Source of the DNA: Pedobacter suwonensis
GTDB taxonomy: Bacteria > Bacteroidota > Bacteroidia > Sphingobacteriales > Sphingobacteriaceae
NCBI RefSeq assembly: GCF_900111825.1
Contig: NZ_FOJM01000007.1
Coordinates: 213,669-277,668 of the forward strand
DNA: 64,000 nt
Direction of reading: 5' to 3'
This document shows positions 7,637-16,033 of the stretch, in pieces. Each line of letters opens with the position of its first letter. Position 1 is the stretch's first letter. The notes beneath the pieces were generated by a model. That model ran no database searches, had not been told where the DNA came from, and was given only the letters and a program-made list of their open reading frames with translations. The translations under genes and the position numbers were made by a program.

Positions 7637-8518
7637 TTATTTCGGTAAATTTTTCTCAAGCGCTCTGCCCGCTCTTTTAACTGCAAGATTTTCTTTCCAT
7701 TGCATGTACTTCTCGCGGTAGTTTGCTTTCATAAAGTCGTCAAATTTACGCTGTAAAGTTAAGTTATACAAGCTTTTTGCTTTCACCATCCAGCTTTTAT
7801 CCCATGCCCTTAAGCTGATCGAAAATGAGCCGTCCAGGTATTTCATCCAGTGCCAGTAACCTGTAGGCATAAATAAAGTATCGCCATGCTCTAAAAATGC
7901 TTCAATACCCTGAACACCCTTTAATGCGGGAAATTTATCAAAATCGGGATTCTCTACATCATAATCTTCCAGGGCATAAGTGGCATATGGAATTTGATAC
8001 AAACGTTCTTTCCATTTATAATCAAATAAGATTACATGCTTCCGTCCGTTAAAGTGGGTGTGGAAAATGTGTGCTAAATCAATGTCGTAATGCAAAAAGG
8101 TTACTGAGCCTTTACCGCCGAAGAACATATTAGGGTAACTATCTAAAAAACCACCCATTAAATCTTTTGGTGCAATGTAATCTTCCAGCAGCTCAGGTGC
8201 AAACTTTATCGGATCAAATAAAAAGATGCGTAGGTCAGTCGGAGTTTCCTTAATCAGGTCTATGTAATCGCCAAATTTCATTTCGGCAGCAGATGCATTG
8301 ATAGGTTTGGAAGGATCAGCTTTGGAACTGTCGTAGAGGGGAACAGTTTTATCCCCAACTACTTGTTTCATGTATTCCATCGTCCATTTTTGGTAAGCTG
8401 GCCATTTTTTGGCCATGTTTTTTATTACCAAAGGTTTGCGTGGTTTAAGATAGTTCAGTTCGAAATCTGATTTGGAAATATCTTCAACTACATCGATAGG
8501 AGATAAAAGGAATTTCAT
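7637..8518 (-). CDS. JmjC/cupin-like Fe(II)/2-oxoglutarate-type oxygenase, paralogue 2
   Basis: A 293-residue protein with the same architecture as the 5783-6661 product and conserved H143-x-D145 (FLHYDID), K160 and H223 (GYWHWMKY). Length and motif positions are identical, so the two arose by duplication and both look catalytically intact. It is the promoter-proximal gene of the likely three-gene unit. Differences cluster in the C-terminal helices and in residues 100-118, which may alter substrate choice. Hydroxylation of a protein or peptide is the most common activity among characterised relatives; this is inference here. Confidence 0.8.
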   Translation of the reverse strand: MKFLLSPIDVVEDISKSDFELNYLKPRKPLVIKNMAKKWPAYQKWTMEYMKQVVGDKTVPLYDSSKADPSKPINASAAEMKFGDYIDLIKETPTDLRIFLFDPIKFAPELLEDYIAPKDLMGGFLDSYPNMFFGGKGSVTFLHYDIDLAHIFHTHFNGRKHVILFDYKWKERLYQIPYATYALEDYDVENPDFDKFPALKGVQGIEAFLEHGDTLFMPTGYWHWMKYLDGSFSISLRAWDKSWMVKAKSLYNLTLQRKFDDFMKANYREKYMQWKENLAVKRAGRALEKNLPK

Positions 8519-8691
8519 GTTAAAAAACTATTAATTGGGCAAAATTAAATAGTTAAGAACACTAAGCATGACAAATACAAAAACTTGAAAAAAAACTGAC
8601 AATTCATCAAAAAAAGTCAAATGGTATAAGGTTGTATTAAATTATTGATTATAGTTATGTCTGGTGCGTAGATATAAACTGTTTAAAAAAC

Positions 8692-8723
8692 AAAAACGTT
8701 CCTACTTTCGACAGAACGTTTTT
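8692..8723 (-). terminator. Terminator of the fasciclin gene
   Basis: AAAAACGTTC (8692-8701) pairs with GAACGTTTTT (8714-8723), and on the minus strand the hairpin is followed by GTTTTTTAAAC. It lies 26 bases past the stop of the 8750-9301 gene. Confidence 0.75.
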
Positions 8724-8749
8724 GCTAATAATAAGGATGTATTTTAATG

Positions 8750-9301
8750 TTATTTAGGCATTAATACGGTGTCTACTACGTGGATCACACCATTTTTTTG
8801 ATAAACGTCTGCAATTGTAACTGTACTCATTCCGCCTTTTTCATCTTTTAGCACCAGTTTTTTGCCTTCCATCCAGGCCCAAAGTTTACCACCTTCTACG
8901 GTTGTTAATTCTGCTTTGCCACCACCAGCTTTTATTGCTTTTGCAATTGCTTTACTATCCATTTTGCCTGCAACAACATGGTAAGTTAAAATTTTGGTAA
9001 GGGTTGCTTTGTTTTCTGGTTTAACCAGGTTATCTACGGTTCCGGCAGGAAGTTTATCGAAGGCAGCATTGGTTGGTGCAAAAACTGTAAAAGGACCAGC
9101 ACCTTTTAATGTTTCTACCAAACCTGCCGCTTTAACTGCTGCCACCAATGTAGTGTGGTCTTTTGAATTTACCGCGTTATCAACAATATCCTTGGTTGTG
9201 TACATGGCAGCGCCACCAACCATTGGATTTTTTTGAGCGTAAACCTGACTAGTGAATGCCATGGTAATGATGGCAAATGCGGATAAGATTAAATTTTTCA
9301 T
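8750..9301 (-). CDS. Secreted fasciclin (FAS1) domain protein
   Basis: The ATG at 9301 gives 183 residues that start with a clean signal peptide (MKNLILSAFAIITMAFTSQVYAQ); a start 12 codons upstream would bury the signal. One FAS1 domain follows, with the typical PFTVFAPTNAAFDKLPAG and LTYHVVAGK motifs and the closing GVIHVVDTVLMPK. FAS1 proteins mediate adhesion or protein-protein contact at the surface. The gene is monocistronic, with a terminator directly behind it. Confidence 0.9.
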   Translation of the reverse strand: MKNLILSAFAIITMAFTSQVYAQKNPMVGGAAMYTTKDIVDNAVNSKDHTTLVAAVKAAGLVETLKGAGPFTVFAPTNAAFDKLPAGTVDNLVKPENKATLTKILTYHVVAGKMDSKAIAKAIKAGGGKAELTTVEGGKLWAWMEGKKLVLKDEKGGMSTVTIADVYQKNGVIHVVDTVLMPK

Positions 9302-9606
9302 TATTTCTAATTTTAAGTTTCTGTTATTTGATTCCATTTACGACAGCTTACAGATACTTGGTTTTTAGAAATTGAAAATTATCTATTAAGTTTTTGATTA
9401 ATAGCGGTTTAAAATTTTATTTTTAAATTTTGAAAAGATGTTTTTGGCGATTTATATGAAAGTATTTTAACGTTTTCATTAATCCGATTAAAAAAATGGA
9501 GTCGCCTGATTAGGCCTATTTATGAAAAGATCGGTACTTACAAAACTTGTGATCTGTGCGCTTCTCAAATCGCTGATCACCCTTACGGCCCGACGCCAAA
9601 TGCTTA
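9302..9606. other. Gene-poor intergenic stretch, no confident feature
   Basis: This stretch lies upstream of the fasciclin gene and beyond the stop of the dehydrogenase gene. An A-rich leader precedes the fasciclin ATG. A short plus-strand reading frame from 9522 to 9743 overlaps the dehydrogenase 3' end antisense and has no recognisable signature. Nothing else could be supported. Confidence 0.4.
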
Positions 9607-10389
9607 TCAATTCACCTTGGCCGTTCTCACTTTTTTTGAAAAAATCTTTGGAAAAAACCGTTTCAATAATACTGCCCTGGTTTCTTTTCCGCCGATATAA
9701 ACCTCTTCTTTTTTGCTGTTGGCAGCTTGCACAATTTGTTTAGCACATTCGGCAGGTGTCATGGCGTTTTCATGCGCATCACCCATTATGTTAAGTGGGT
9801 TGCCATCTCCAGTGAGCGCATTGTAGGTTACATTGGTTTTGATAAAACCTGGACAGATAATCGTGATATCAATATTTTTATCGTAAACCTCCGATCGGAG
9901 TGAATCGAAATAGCCATGAAGCGCATGTTTGGAGGCCGCATAAGTAGAGCGGAACTTCGTACCGAATTTACCAACAAGACTGCTAATTACTACGATCTGG
10001 CCACCACCTTTGGCGATCATTGAGGGTAAAACCGCTTTACTAAGCCCTACCGTACCCCAAAAATTGGTATCCATAATTTGCTGTTCAGTATGTAGATTGG
10101 TTGCCAGGGCCAGGCTTCGCTGGCTTACACCTCCGCAATTGATCAATAAATCAATCTTGCCAAAAATACGGATGGCATCAGCTGCTTTATTTTCGAGTGA
10201 AGCCGTTTCGCTTAAATCGAATGGCAAAACGTGGACATTAAAGGAATTTTGGCAATTTCCTTTAACGCGGAATAATTCATCGCGGTTTCTTCCTGAAATA
10301 ATCAGTTTATCGCCTGCTTTAAAATATTCATATACCAGGGCTTCTCCGATACCAGATGATGCGCCTGTGATCCATACAATTTTTGACAT
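9607..10389 (-). CDS. Short-chain dehydrogenase/reductase (DHRS7-like)
   Basis: A 260-residue classical SDR. The NAD(P)-binding TGASSGIG lies at residues 8-15, NCGG (84-87) replaces the common NNAG, and the catalytic residues are S136/S137, Y150 and K154 (YAASK). R34 and N35 after the second strand favour NADP(H). The C-terminus is basic and resembles membrane-associated DHRS7-type reductases. It is an NAD(P)-dependent alcohol or carbonyl oxidoreductase of unknown substrate. The hemW-like gene is upstream on the same strand, separated by a word-repeat hairpin at about 10397-10492. Confidence 0.85.
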   Translation of the reverse strand: MSKIVWITGASSGIGEALVYEYFKAGDKLIISGRNRDELFRVKGNCQNSFNVHVLPFDLSETASLENKAADAIRIFGKIDLLINCGGVSQRSLALATNLHTEQQIMDTNFWGTVGLSKAVLPSMIAKGGGQIVVISSLVGKFGTKFRSTYAASKHALHGYFDSLRSEVYDKNIDITIICPGFIKTNVTYNALTGDGNPLNIMGDAHENAMTPAECAKQIVQAANSKKEEVYIGGKETRAVLLKRFFPKIFSKKVRTAKVN

Positions 10390-10396
10390 ATTTTTG

Positions 10397-10492
10397 CTAA
10401 TTATTGAATGATTGAGTTTTGAATGCGTGAATGTCGTTTTGATCGCTACTCAGTTATTCTTCAATCCAATCGTTCTCAATTTACTCATTCAT
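10397..10492. repeat. Word-repeat inverted repeat between dehydrogenase and hemW-like genes
   Basis: The left side repeats GAATGATTGAG, GAATGCGTGAATG, and the right side repeats the complements CAATCC, CTCAATTTACTCATTCAT. An imperfect hairpin could form between the cistrons. It is the same type of structure as those at 1498, 31250, 31901 and 33625, built from a different word. Confidence 0.45.
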
Positions 10493-11618
10493 CTACTAAT
10501 ATAAATAATTCCGAAGCAATATGATCGGCAAACAATTTTCCGTTCTGACTTAAATAAATATGATCACCATCAATCACCAGCCAGTCTTTATCCTCAAAAT
10601 TTTTAAGCTTATATTTTGTCTCTTCTAAAAAATCCTTTCCGAAAACGCTATTTATTTTTTGTAAATCAGTTCCCCACATTGTCCTCAGCGAAGTCATGAT
10701 ATATTCATTAAATCTATCATGCACACTTAATTCTTCAACCATTTCAGGAAGTTTATTCTGGTTTAAAGCTTTCAGGTAAGAGGCATTATTCGCAGGGTTT
10801 ATATACCGGTTTTGGCCGTTAAAACCATGTGCAGATGGACCGATGCCAATATAATCTATGCCTTTCCAATAATTGGTATTATGCAATGCATAATGGCCTG
10901 GTTTGGCCAAATTCGAAATTTCGTAGTGTTCAAATCCGGCATTTACCAGTTTATCCATCAAAATTACAAACTGCGCAGCGCTTTGGTTATCGTTTACGGG
11001 CGTTTGTTTTTTGTTTGTTATGGCATGGGCCAAAGCCGTTCTGGGCTCAACAGTGAGTGCGTAGGCAGAAATGTGCGGAACTTCAAGTTCAATGGCCTTT
11101 TGGATATTGCTCAGCCATTTTTGATCTGTAAGCAAAGGATAACCATAAATTAAATCGAGGGTTAAGTTTTCAAAACCGGCATCCTGACTTCTTCTGATGC
11201 AATCCTCGGCTTCCTGAGCCTGGTGCGCCCTGTTCATCCAGATCAGATCCTCATCATAAAACGATTGGACTCCAACACTAAAGCGGTTAACCGGCAATTG
11301 TTTCAGCTCCTTTAATTTCCGGGCCGTTAAATCATCGGGATTGGTTTCGATGGTAATTTCCGCATTTGCATCCACCGAAAAAGTATGGTTAATCGTATCA
11401 AAAATTTTTTGCAGCGCATTTTCAGATAGGATAGAAGGTGTACCACCGCCTAAATAGATACTCCCAACCTGTCCGTGAATCCGGTCTTTTTTCATTTTTA
11501 TTTCCTTACAAATGGCTTCTACCATTTCATCTGCATGTTTTAAGGAAGTGCTGAAATGAAAATCGCAATAGTGGCAGGCCTTTTTACAAAAAGGAATATG
11601 AATATAGATACCGGACAT
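10485..11618 (-). CDS. hemW: HemW-like radical SAM protein
   Basis: A 377-residue radical SAM protein beginning MSGIYIHIPFCKKACHYCDF. The 4Fe-4S cysteines C11, C15 and C18 are followed by F20 (CxxxCxxCxF), which marks HemW rather than coproporphyrinogen dehydrogenase HemN (CxxxCxxCxC). GGGTPS and the ETNPDD segment complete the SAM site. The C-terminal HemN_C domain is present. HemW proteins bind heme and are thought to be heme chaperones; older annotations call them oxygen-independent coproporphyrinogen III oxidase. hemD lies nearby at 12826 on the opposite strand. Confidence 0.9.
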   Translation of the reverse strand: MSGIYIHIPFCKKACHYCDFHFSTSLKHADEMVEAICKEIKMKKDRIHGQVGSIYLGGGTPSILSENALQKIFDTINHTFSVDANAEITIETNPDDLTARKLKELKQLPVNRFSVGVQSFYDEDLIWMNRAHQAQEAEDCIRRSQDAGFENLTLDLIYGYPLLTDQKWLSNIQKAIELEVPHISAYALTVEPRTALAHAITNKKQTPVNDNQSAAQFVILMDKLVNAGFEHYEISNLAKPGHYALHNTNYWKGIDYIGIGPSAHGFNGQNRYINPANNASYLKALNQNKLPEMVEELSVHDRFNEYIMTSLRTMWGTDLQKINSVFGKDFLEETKYKLKNFEDKDWLVIDGDHIYLSQNGKLFADHIASELFILVDE

Positions 11619-11801
11619 TGCTGCAAAGATAGCGAAGTTAATTTTTCTTTATTGTCATAATATACAAGCCTCATCAGCATATAATTCCAAATCTAAGTAA
11701 AGTAACAGCTTTACTATTCGTTTGGTAATGTTAAGTAATGGCTTTACTGTGCATATTCACCAATCAATTTATTTTCTTTAGGTAAACCCTGATTATTCAA
11801 C

Positions 11802-11809
11802 TACTTTTG
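11802..11809 (+). promoter_or_regulatory. -7 box TACTTTTG before the DUF4271 gene
   Basis: TACTTTTG matches the Bacteroidota sigma-ABfr -7 consensus TAnnTTTG and lies 24 bases before the ATG at 11834. No convincing TTTG is seen at the -33 position. Confidence 0.5.
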
Positions 11810-11833
11810 CATCTTGAAGTTTTGATTTGCCGC

Positions 11834-12811
11834 ATGCCAAAATTTATTTTCTTTTTGTTCGCGTTTGTATGGTCTGCTAATTTTTTAGCGGCACAGGAAA
11901 CTCCTGTTCAAACAGATAGCGTAGCCGTGAAGCAATACCAATATCGAAGATACCGGCCCGATTCGGCAACATTGGCCAGGCAGCGGTATGTTACCGATTC
12001 GTTAATTCATCATACCTGGGTACTTCCTGAGCGCTTAATTAATAAAAACGCGCTTCTGGATACTATTGAAAAGGAATATCTTTCTCCGAAGCTGGATTTG
12101 TGGGCATGGCACAAAAAGTATCAGCATTTAAAGAAGAAAGCAAATCCTTACCAGTTGGGTACCAAAATTCCGAAGGGAAACGTAGGCTTATTAGGCTTTA
12201 TTTTTGGTATGCTTATTATCTTTGCCATTTTAAAAAATGCTTTTTCTAAGCAATTATCGGCAATCGTTCAGGCCTTTTTCAGTAACAGGATTTTGAACAA
12301 TATTAACAAAGAAGATAACCTGTTTAGTTCATGGCCGTTTTTGTTGCTTTTTGTGCAATTTGGTTTTGTTTTTGGAATGTTCTTTTTTCTGGTTGCCCAG
12401 TGGAATGATATGTATCAAGCTAAAGACGGCTTTAAGTTTTTCTTTAGTATTTCCATCACGATTATTGTTTTTTATGCCCTTAAACTAATCATCTTACGAT
12501 TTTTAGGTTATCTGTTTAATGTGCAGAAACCAGTAGGGGAATATATTTCAATTTTGTATCTCAGTTACTTCAATGCGTCATTGCTATTCATTCCCTTAGT
12601 GGTTGCTTTTGCCCTGTCGCCGCTAAAATACGGTTCGGTTTATATTGTGTTGGCTTTCTTGTTGTTAGGCGTCATTTTTACCTTTCAGCTCCTGAGGGCA
12701 GGTGTAACGATACTTTCTAACAATAAGTTTTCTAAAATGCATTTATTTTTGTACTTTTGCGCGCTTGAAATATGTCCCGTCCTCATACTAATTAAAACGA
12801 TAGGACTGTAG
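11834..12811 (+). CDS. DUF4271 multi-pass membrane protein
   Basis: The ATG at 11834 starts a signal-like hydrophobic segment (MPKFIFFLFAFVWSANFLAAQ) and is preferred to an in-frame start nine codons upstream that lies just after the -7 box. The protein has about 325 residues, a soluble N-terminal region (residues 25-105) and then six or more hydrophobic segments. It belongs to DUF4271, a Bacteroidota family of unknown function that is commonly found next to uroporphyrinogen-III synthase, as here, with a 14-base gap. A link to tetrapyrrole metabolism is suggested only by this neighbourhood. Confidence 0.8.
   Translation: MPKFIFFLFAFVWSANFLAAQETPVQTDSVAVKQYQYRRYRPDSATLARQRYVTDSLIHHTWVLPERLINKNALLDTIEKEYLSPKLDLWAWHKKYQHLKKKANPYQLGTKIPKGNVGLLGFIFGMLIIFAILKNAFSKQLSAIVQAFFSNRILNNINKEDNLFSSWPFLLLFVQFGFVFGMFFFLVAQWNDMYQAKDGFKFFFSISITIIVFYALKLIILRFLGYLFNVQKPVGEYISILYLSYFNASLLFIPLVVAFALSPLKYGSVYIVLAFLLLGVIFTFQLLRAGVTILSNNKFSKMHLFLYFCALEICPVLILIKTIGL
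12752..12759 (+). promoter_or_regulatory. Possible internal -7 box TACTTTTG ahead of hemD
   Basis: TACTTTTG lies inside the 3' end of the DUF4271 gene, 66 bases before the hemD ATG. It could give hemD an additional promoter independent of the upstream gene. Confidence 0.3.
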
Positions 12812-12825
12812 CAGGAAAAGGAAAA

Positions 12826-13596
12826 ATGCAAGAAAAGAACGACTCTAGAATCCGCAAAGTAAAAAGTATTTTGGTTACTTTACCAAAACCTGAAACAGAA
12901 AAATCTCCTTATTATGATTTGGCCAAAAAACACAACTTAAAAGTTGATTTTAGGTCTTTTATCCACGTTGAAGGTGTACCCGCAAGAGACTTTAGAAAGG
13001 ATAAGATTAATCTGGCCGATTTTACGGCTGTGATTTTTACCAGCCGAAATGCAGCAGATCATTTTTTTAGAATCTGCGAAGAAATGCGTTATGAAGTGCC
13101 GGCAGAATTAAAATATTTCTGCCTGTCTGAAACCATCGCTTTATATCTGCAGAAATATATCCAGTATCGTAAGCGTAAAATCTTTTTTGGTAAACAAACT
13201 GCAGCCGATTTGGCCGAAGTGTTAAAGAAACATGCAAACGAGAAATTTTTATACCCTTGTTCTGATGTGGCAACCGAAGATACGATGAAGTTTTTGGAAA
13301 AAAGCGGATACAATTTTACACCGGCGGTTTTATTTAGGACTGTAGTGAGCGATCTATCCGATTTAGCCGAGGTATTCTATGATGTTATCGCATTTTTTAG
13401 TCCTTCAAGTATTCAATCTTTATTTAAAAATTTCCCTGATTTTAAACAAAACAATACCCGTATTGCGGCTTTTGGAACCAATACCAGTAAAGCCTGTACG
13501 GATATGGATCTGATCGTAGATATTGCCGCGCCAACTCCAGGTGTTCCGTCAATGACCATGGCGATTGAGAATTACATCAAAATATCTAATAAATAG
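12826..13596 (+). CDS. hemD: Uroporphyrinogen-III synthase
   Basis: A 256-residue HemD-like protein. It shows the two-lobed pattern with FTAVIFTSRNAADHFF near residue 65, CLSETIALYLQKY and, toward the C-terminus, VIAFFSPSSIQSLFKNFPDF followed by RIAAFGTNTSKACTDMDL. The enzyme closes hydroxymethylbilane with inversion of ring D, the branch point to heme and other tetrapyrroles. It is cotranscribed with the DUF4271 gene. Sequence conservation in HemD is low, but the conserved serine/threonine loops and length fit. Confidence 0.88.
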   Translation: MQEKNDSRIRKVKSILVTLPKPETEKSPYYDLAKKHNLKVDFRSFIHVEGVPARDFRKDKINLADFTAVIFTSRNAADHFFRICEEMRYEVPAELKYFCLSETIALYLQKYIQYRKRKIFFGKQTAADLAEVLKKHANEKFLYPCSDVATEDTMKFLEKSGYNFTPAVLFRTVVSDLSDLAEVFYDVIAFFSPSSIQSLFKNFPDFKQNNTRIAAFGTNTSKACTDMDLIVDIAAPTPGVPSMTMAIENYIKISNK

Positions 13597-13624
13597 CAAT
13601 AAAAAATATTTTTTCAAGTCAGCA

Positions 13625-13673
13625 CAACAAAAGCATAACTTTCCTGTTAATAAGAGAGTTATGTCTTTTGTTG
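13625..13673. repeat. Near-perfect 16-bp stem between hemD and gldK
   Basis: CAACAAAAGCATAACT (13625-13640) is complementary to AGTTATGTCTTTTGTTG (13657-13673) apart from one bulged base. It lies 29 bases after hemD and about 150 bases before gldK. The absence of a T tract argues against a simple intrinsic terminator; it could be a bidirectional processing or regulatory hairpin. Confidence 0.55.
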
Positions 13674-13820
13674 AAAACGCATATCGGCGGATGATCAATT
13701 GTTAATCTTTCTTTAACCGGGTTTAGATAATGATTTCATGTAAAATATTTGCTTTTGTAGATAATTTCAGTGATTTTTGATAAAATTGCTCCTAATCGTG
13801 CTGTGCACAACCTTGAAAAT

Positions 13821-15146
13821 ATGAAGAAAATCTACCTTCTAGCTATTGTAGGGATAACTGTAATGCTAGCAAGCTGTGGCCATGGCGGCCAGGGTGAGCT
13901 GGTTGGCGCTTATAACCGAAAATTTAAAAACGATAGAATCCCGTTAGGAATGGTTTATATTCCACCAGGGCATACACCACTGGGGGGATCTGATGAAGAT
14001 ATCACCTTTTCTCAGAACGGACCAAGTAGAATGACCACGATCAGTGCGTTCTTTATGGATCAAACCGAGATTTCAAATGCCGAATATCGCCAGTTTACCA
14101 ACTGGGTACGCGATTCTATTGCGATTGTGATGATGGGCAATCCACAACAGTTTATGATTACCCCAAAAGGAAATGCGGCAACGGCTCTTGGCGGAGAGAA
14201 ATACATCGATTGGAAAAAGGTAGGCCCAAACGGGGTTAATATTTGGCGTAATAAGGGCAGGGGGGCAGCGGCCGCCCAGGCAAGCCAGCTAGACGGTATG
14301 TACTATTCAGGCTTAGATGCCCTTCCAGGTAAGAAAGAACTGGATGTTCGCAAATTCGAATATTCATATGCCGAATTAAATATGGAGAAAGCCGCTATTG
14401 GCCATAAAGATCCAAACAGCAAACGCCAGGATTATATCGATCGTTACACGGTTGCCATCTATCCTGATACAATGGTTTGGAAAACAGATTATTCCTATTC
14501 ACAAAACGATCCGATGGTGCGTGGTTATTACAACCACCCTTCCTATGACGACTATCCTGTTGTTGGTGTAAGTTGGGAGCAGGCAAAAGCTTTTGCTCAC
14601 TGGAGAACCAGATTGTACGATGGTGTTGCGACAGCAAGGAAACTGCCTGCTGGATCAAGATCAGACTACAGGTTGCCGGCTGAAACAGAATTTGAATATG
14701 CTGCAAGAGGCGGTAATACCAAAACCAAATATCCTTGGGGAGGACCTTACATCAGGAATACAAAAGGATGTTTACAGGCTAACTTTAAACCCGGCCGCGG
14801 CGATTATTCGAGCGATGGTGGAATTTATACGGTAGGCGTCAGATCTTATTTTCCTAACGATTATGGTCTGTACAATATGGCCGGAAACGTATCTGAATGG
14901 ACTATCACTGCTTATAATAAAGGTGCCAGCCCACTATTACACGATCTAAACCCCAACTTTACTTATGATGCTGGTGCAGGCGACAGCAAATACAAAAAGC
15001 GTAAAGTGGTAAAAGGAGGTTCCTGGAAAGATACAGGCTATTTTTTACAAAATGCTGTGGCTACATACGAATATCAGGATACACAAAGGTCATATATTGG
15101 TTTCAGATGCGTTTCATCTTACCCGGGTACTGATTTAAGACGTTAA
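13821..15146 (+). CDS. gldK: Gliding/type IX secretion lipoprotein GldK (PorK)
   Basis: The ATG at 13821 starts a lipoprotein signal (MKKIYLLAIVGITVMLASC); an in-frame start 17 codons upstream lacks this. The 441-residue protein carries a formylglycine-generating-enzyme-like (SUMF1) fold: PLGMVYIPPGHTPLGGS, FFMDQTEISNAEY, YRLPAETEFEYAARGG, GLYNMAGNVSEW and KGGSWKD. In the type IX secretion system GldK and GldN build the outer-membrane-associated periplasmic ring. The gene heads the gldK-gldL-gldM-gldN cluster. No residues for real oxidase function are claimed. Confidence 0.95.
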   Translation: MKKIYLLAIVGITVMLASCGHGGQGELVGAYNRKFKNDRIPLGMVYIPPGHTPLGGSDEDITFSQNGPSRMTTISAFFMDQTEISNAEYRQFTNWVRDSIAIVMMGNPQQFMITPKGNAATALGGEKYIDWKKVGPNGVNIWRNKGRGAAAAQASQLDGMYYSGLDALPGKKELDVRKFEYSYAELNMEKAAIGHKDPNSKRQDYIDRYTVAIYPDTMVWKTDYSYSQNDPMVRGYYNHPSYDDYPVVGVSWEQAKAFAHWRTRLYDGVATARKLPAGSRSDYRLPAETEFEYAARGGNTKTKYPWGGPYIRNTKGCLQANFKPGRGDYSSDGGIYTVGVRSYFPNDYGLYNMAGNVSEWTITAYNKGASPLLHDLNPNFTYDAGAGDSKYKKRKVVKGGSWKDTGYFLQNAVATYEYQDTQRSYIGFRCVSSYPGTDLRR

Positions 15147-15186
15147 AACCTACTAACAACTAAAACTAAAGAAAAACATCAAATTT

Positions 15187-15993
15187 ATGGCAGCAAAAAA
15201 ACAACCAGGCTGGTTACATGTGGCAATTTCATGGGGAGCAAGTATTGTAATTATCGGAGCATTATTTAAAATCCTACACATCGGCGGGATTTTAGGTAAT
15301 TACATGATTGGGCTTGGTCTTGGCGTAGAGGCATTTTTATTCTTTTTAACCGGGTTTTTTCCACCAGAACCAGAACCGGCATGGGAAAGAGTTTATCCTG
15401 AACTAAAAGCAGATTATAAAGGAGAATTACCAACAGCTTCGGCCAGACCTGTTGCTGCAGTGGCCCCGTCTAATACGGCAGCTTTGGATAAAATGTTATC
15501 AGAAGCTAAAATTGGTCCGGAGTTAATTGAAAGCTTAGGTACCGGTTTGCGCACGTTTGGCGATAAAGTAGCTGCAATTTCAAATGTTGCAGATGCATCT
15601 ACAGCAACAAGCGAATTAACCGGTAAGATTAAAACCGCATCAGCCGGTTTTGATAACTTGAGCGCATCTTTTGAAAAAGCAACGGCCAATTTAAAAGCAA
15701 TGGGCGAAAGCAATGTAGATTCTCAGGCATACCACGAACAGGTTAACAATTTAGCTAAGAACTTATCGGCTTTAAATGCAGTTTATGAATTGGAATTACA
15801 AGATTCCAGCGCGCATTTAAAATCGATGAATAAATTCTATTCAAACTTATCATTAACCATGCAAAACTTTAACGAATCGATGGAAGATTCGAAACAGTTT
15901 AAAGAAGAGGTGAATAAGCTGGCTAAAAACCTGTCATCGCTTAATGCAATTTATGGCAATATGTTATCGGCCATGAACGGTCCACGTGTATAA
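15187..15993 (+). CDS. gldL: Type IX secretion inner-membrane motor protein GldL (PorL)
   Basis: A 268-residue protein with two N-terminal membrane helices (about residues 12-32 and 37-57), separated by a short GGILGN turn, and a long alanine/serine-rich cytoplasmic coiled region with duplicated NLAKNLSALNAVY / KLAKNLSSLNAIY segments. GldL and GldM form the proton-driven rotary motor that powers secretion and gliding. It follows gldK by 40 bases. Confidence 0.95.
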   Translation: MAAKKQPGWLHVAISWGASIVIIGALFKILHIGGILGNYMIGLGLGVEAFLFFLTGFFPPEPEPAWERVYPELKADYKGELPTASARPVAAVAPSNTAALDKMLSEAKIGPELIESLGTGLRTFGDKVAAISNVADASTATSELTGKIKTASAGFDNLSASFEKATANLKAMGESNVDSQAYHEQVNNLAKNLSALNAVYELELQDSSAHLKSMNKFYSNLSLTMQNFNESMEDSKQFKEEVNKLAKNLSSLNAIYGNMLSAMNGPRV

Positions 15994-16033
15994 TTTGTTT
16001 AGTTTTTAATTTTAAAGGAAAGGCTACTCAAAC

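Noticed and set aside
9522..9743. Plus-strand short reading frame
   Set aside because: Half of it is antisense to the conserved C-terminus of the dehydrogenase gene, no family motif is visible, and no promoter fits.
10485..11618. Oxygen-independent coproporphyrinogen dehydrogenase (hemN)
   Set aside because: The cysteine motif is CxxxCxxCxF, with phenylalanine instead of the fourth cysteine, which marks HemW.
13770..13820. Longer N-terminus for gldK
   Set aside because: It would push the lipoprotein signal away from the N-terminus; the ATG at 13821 places it correctly.
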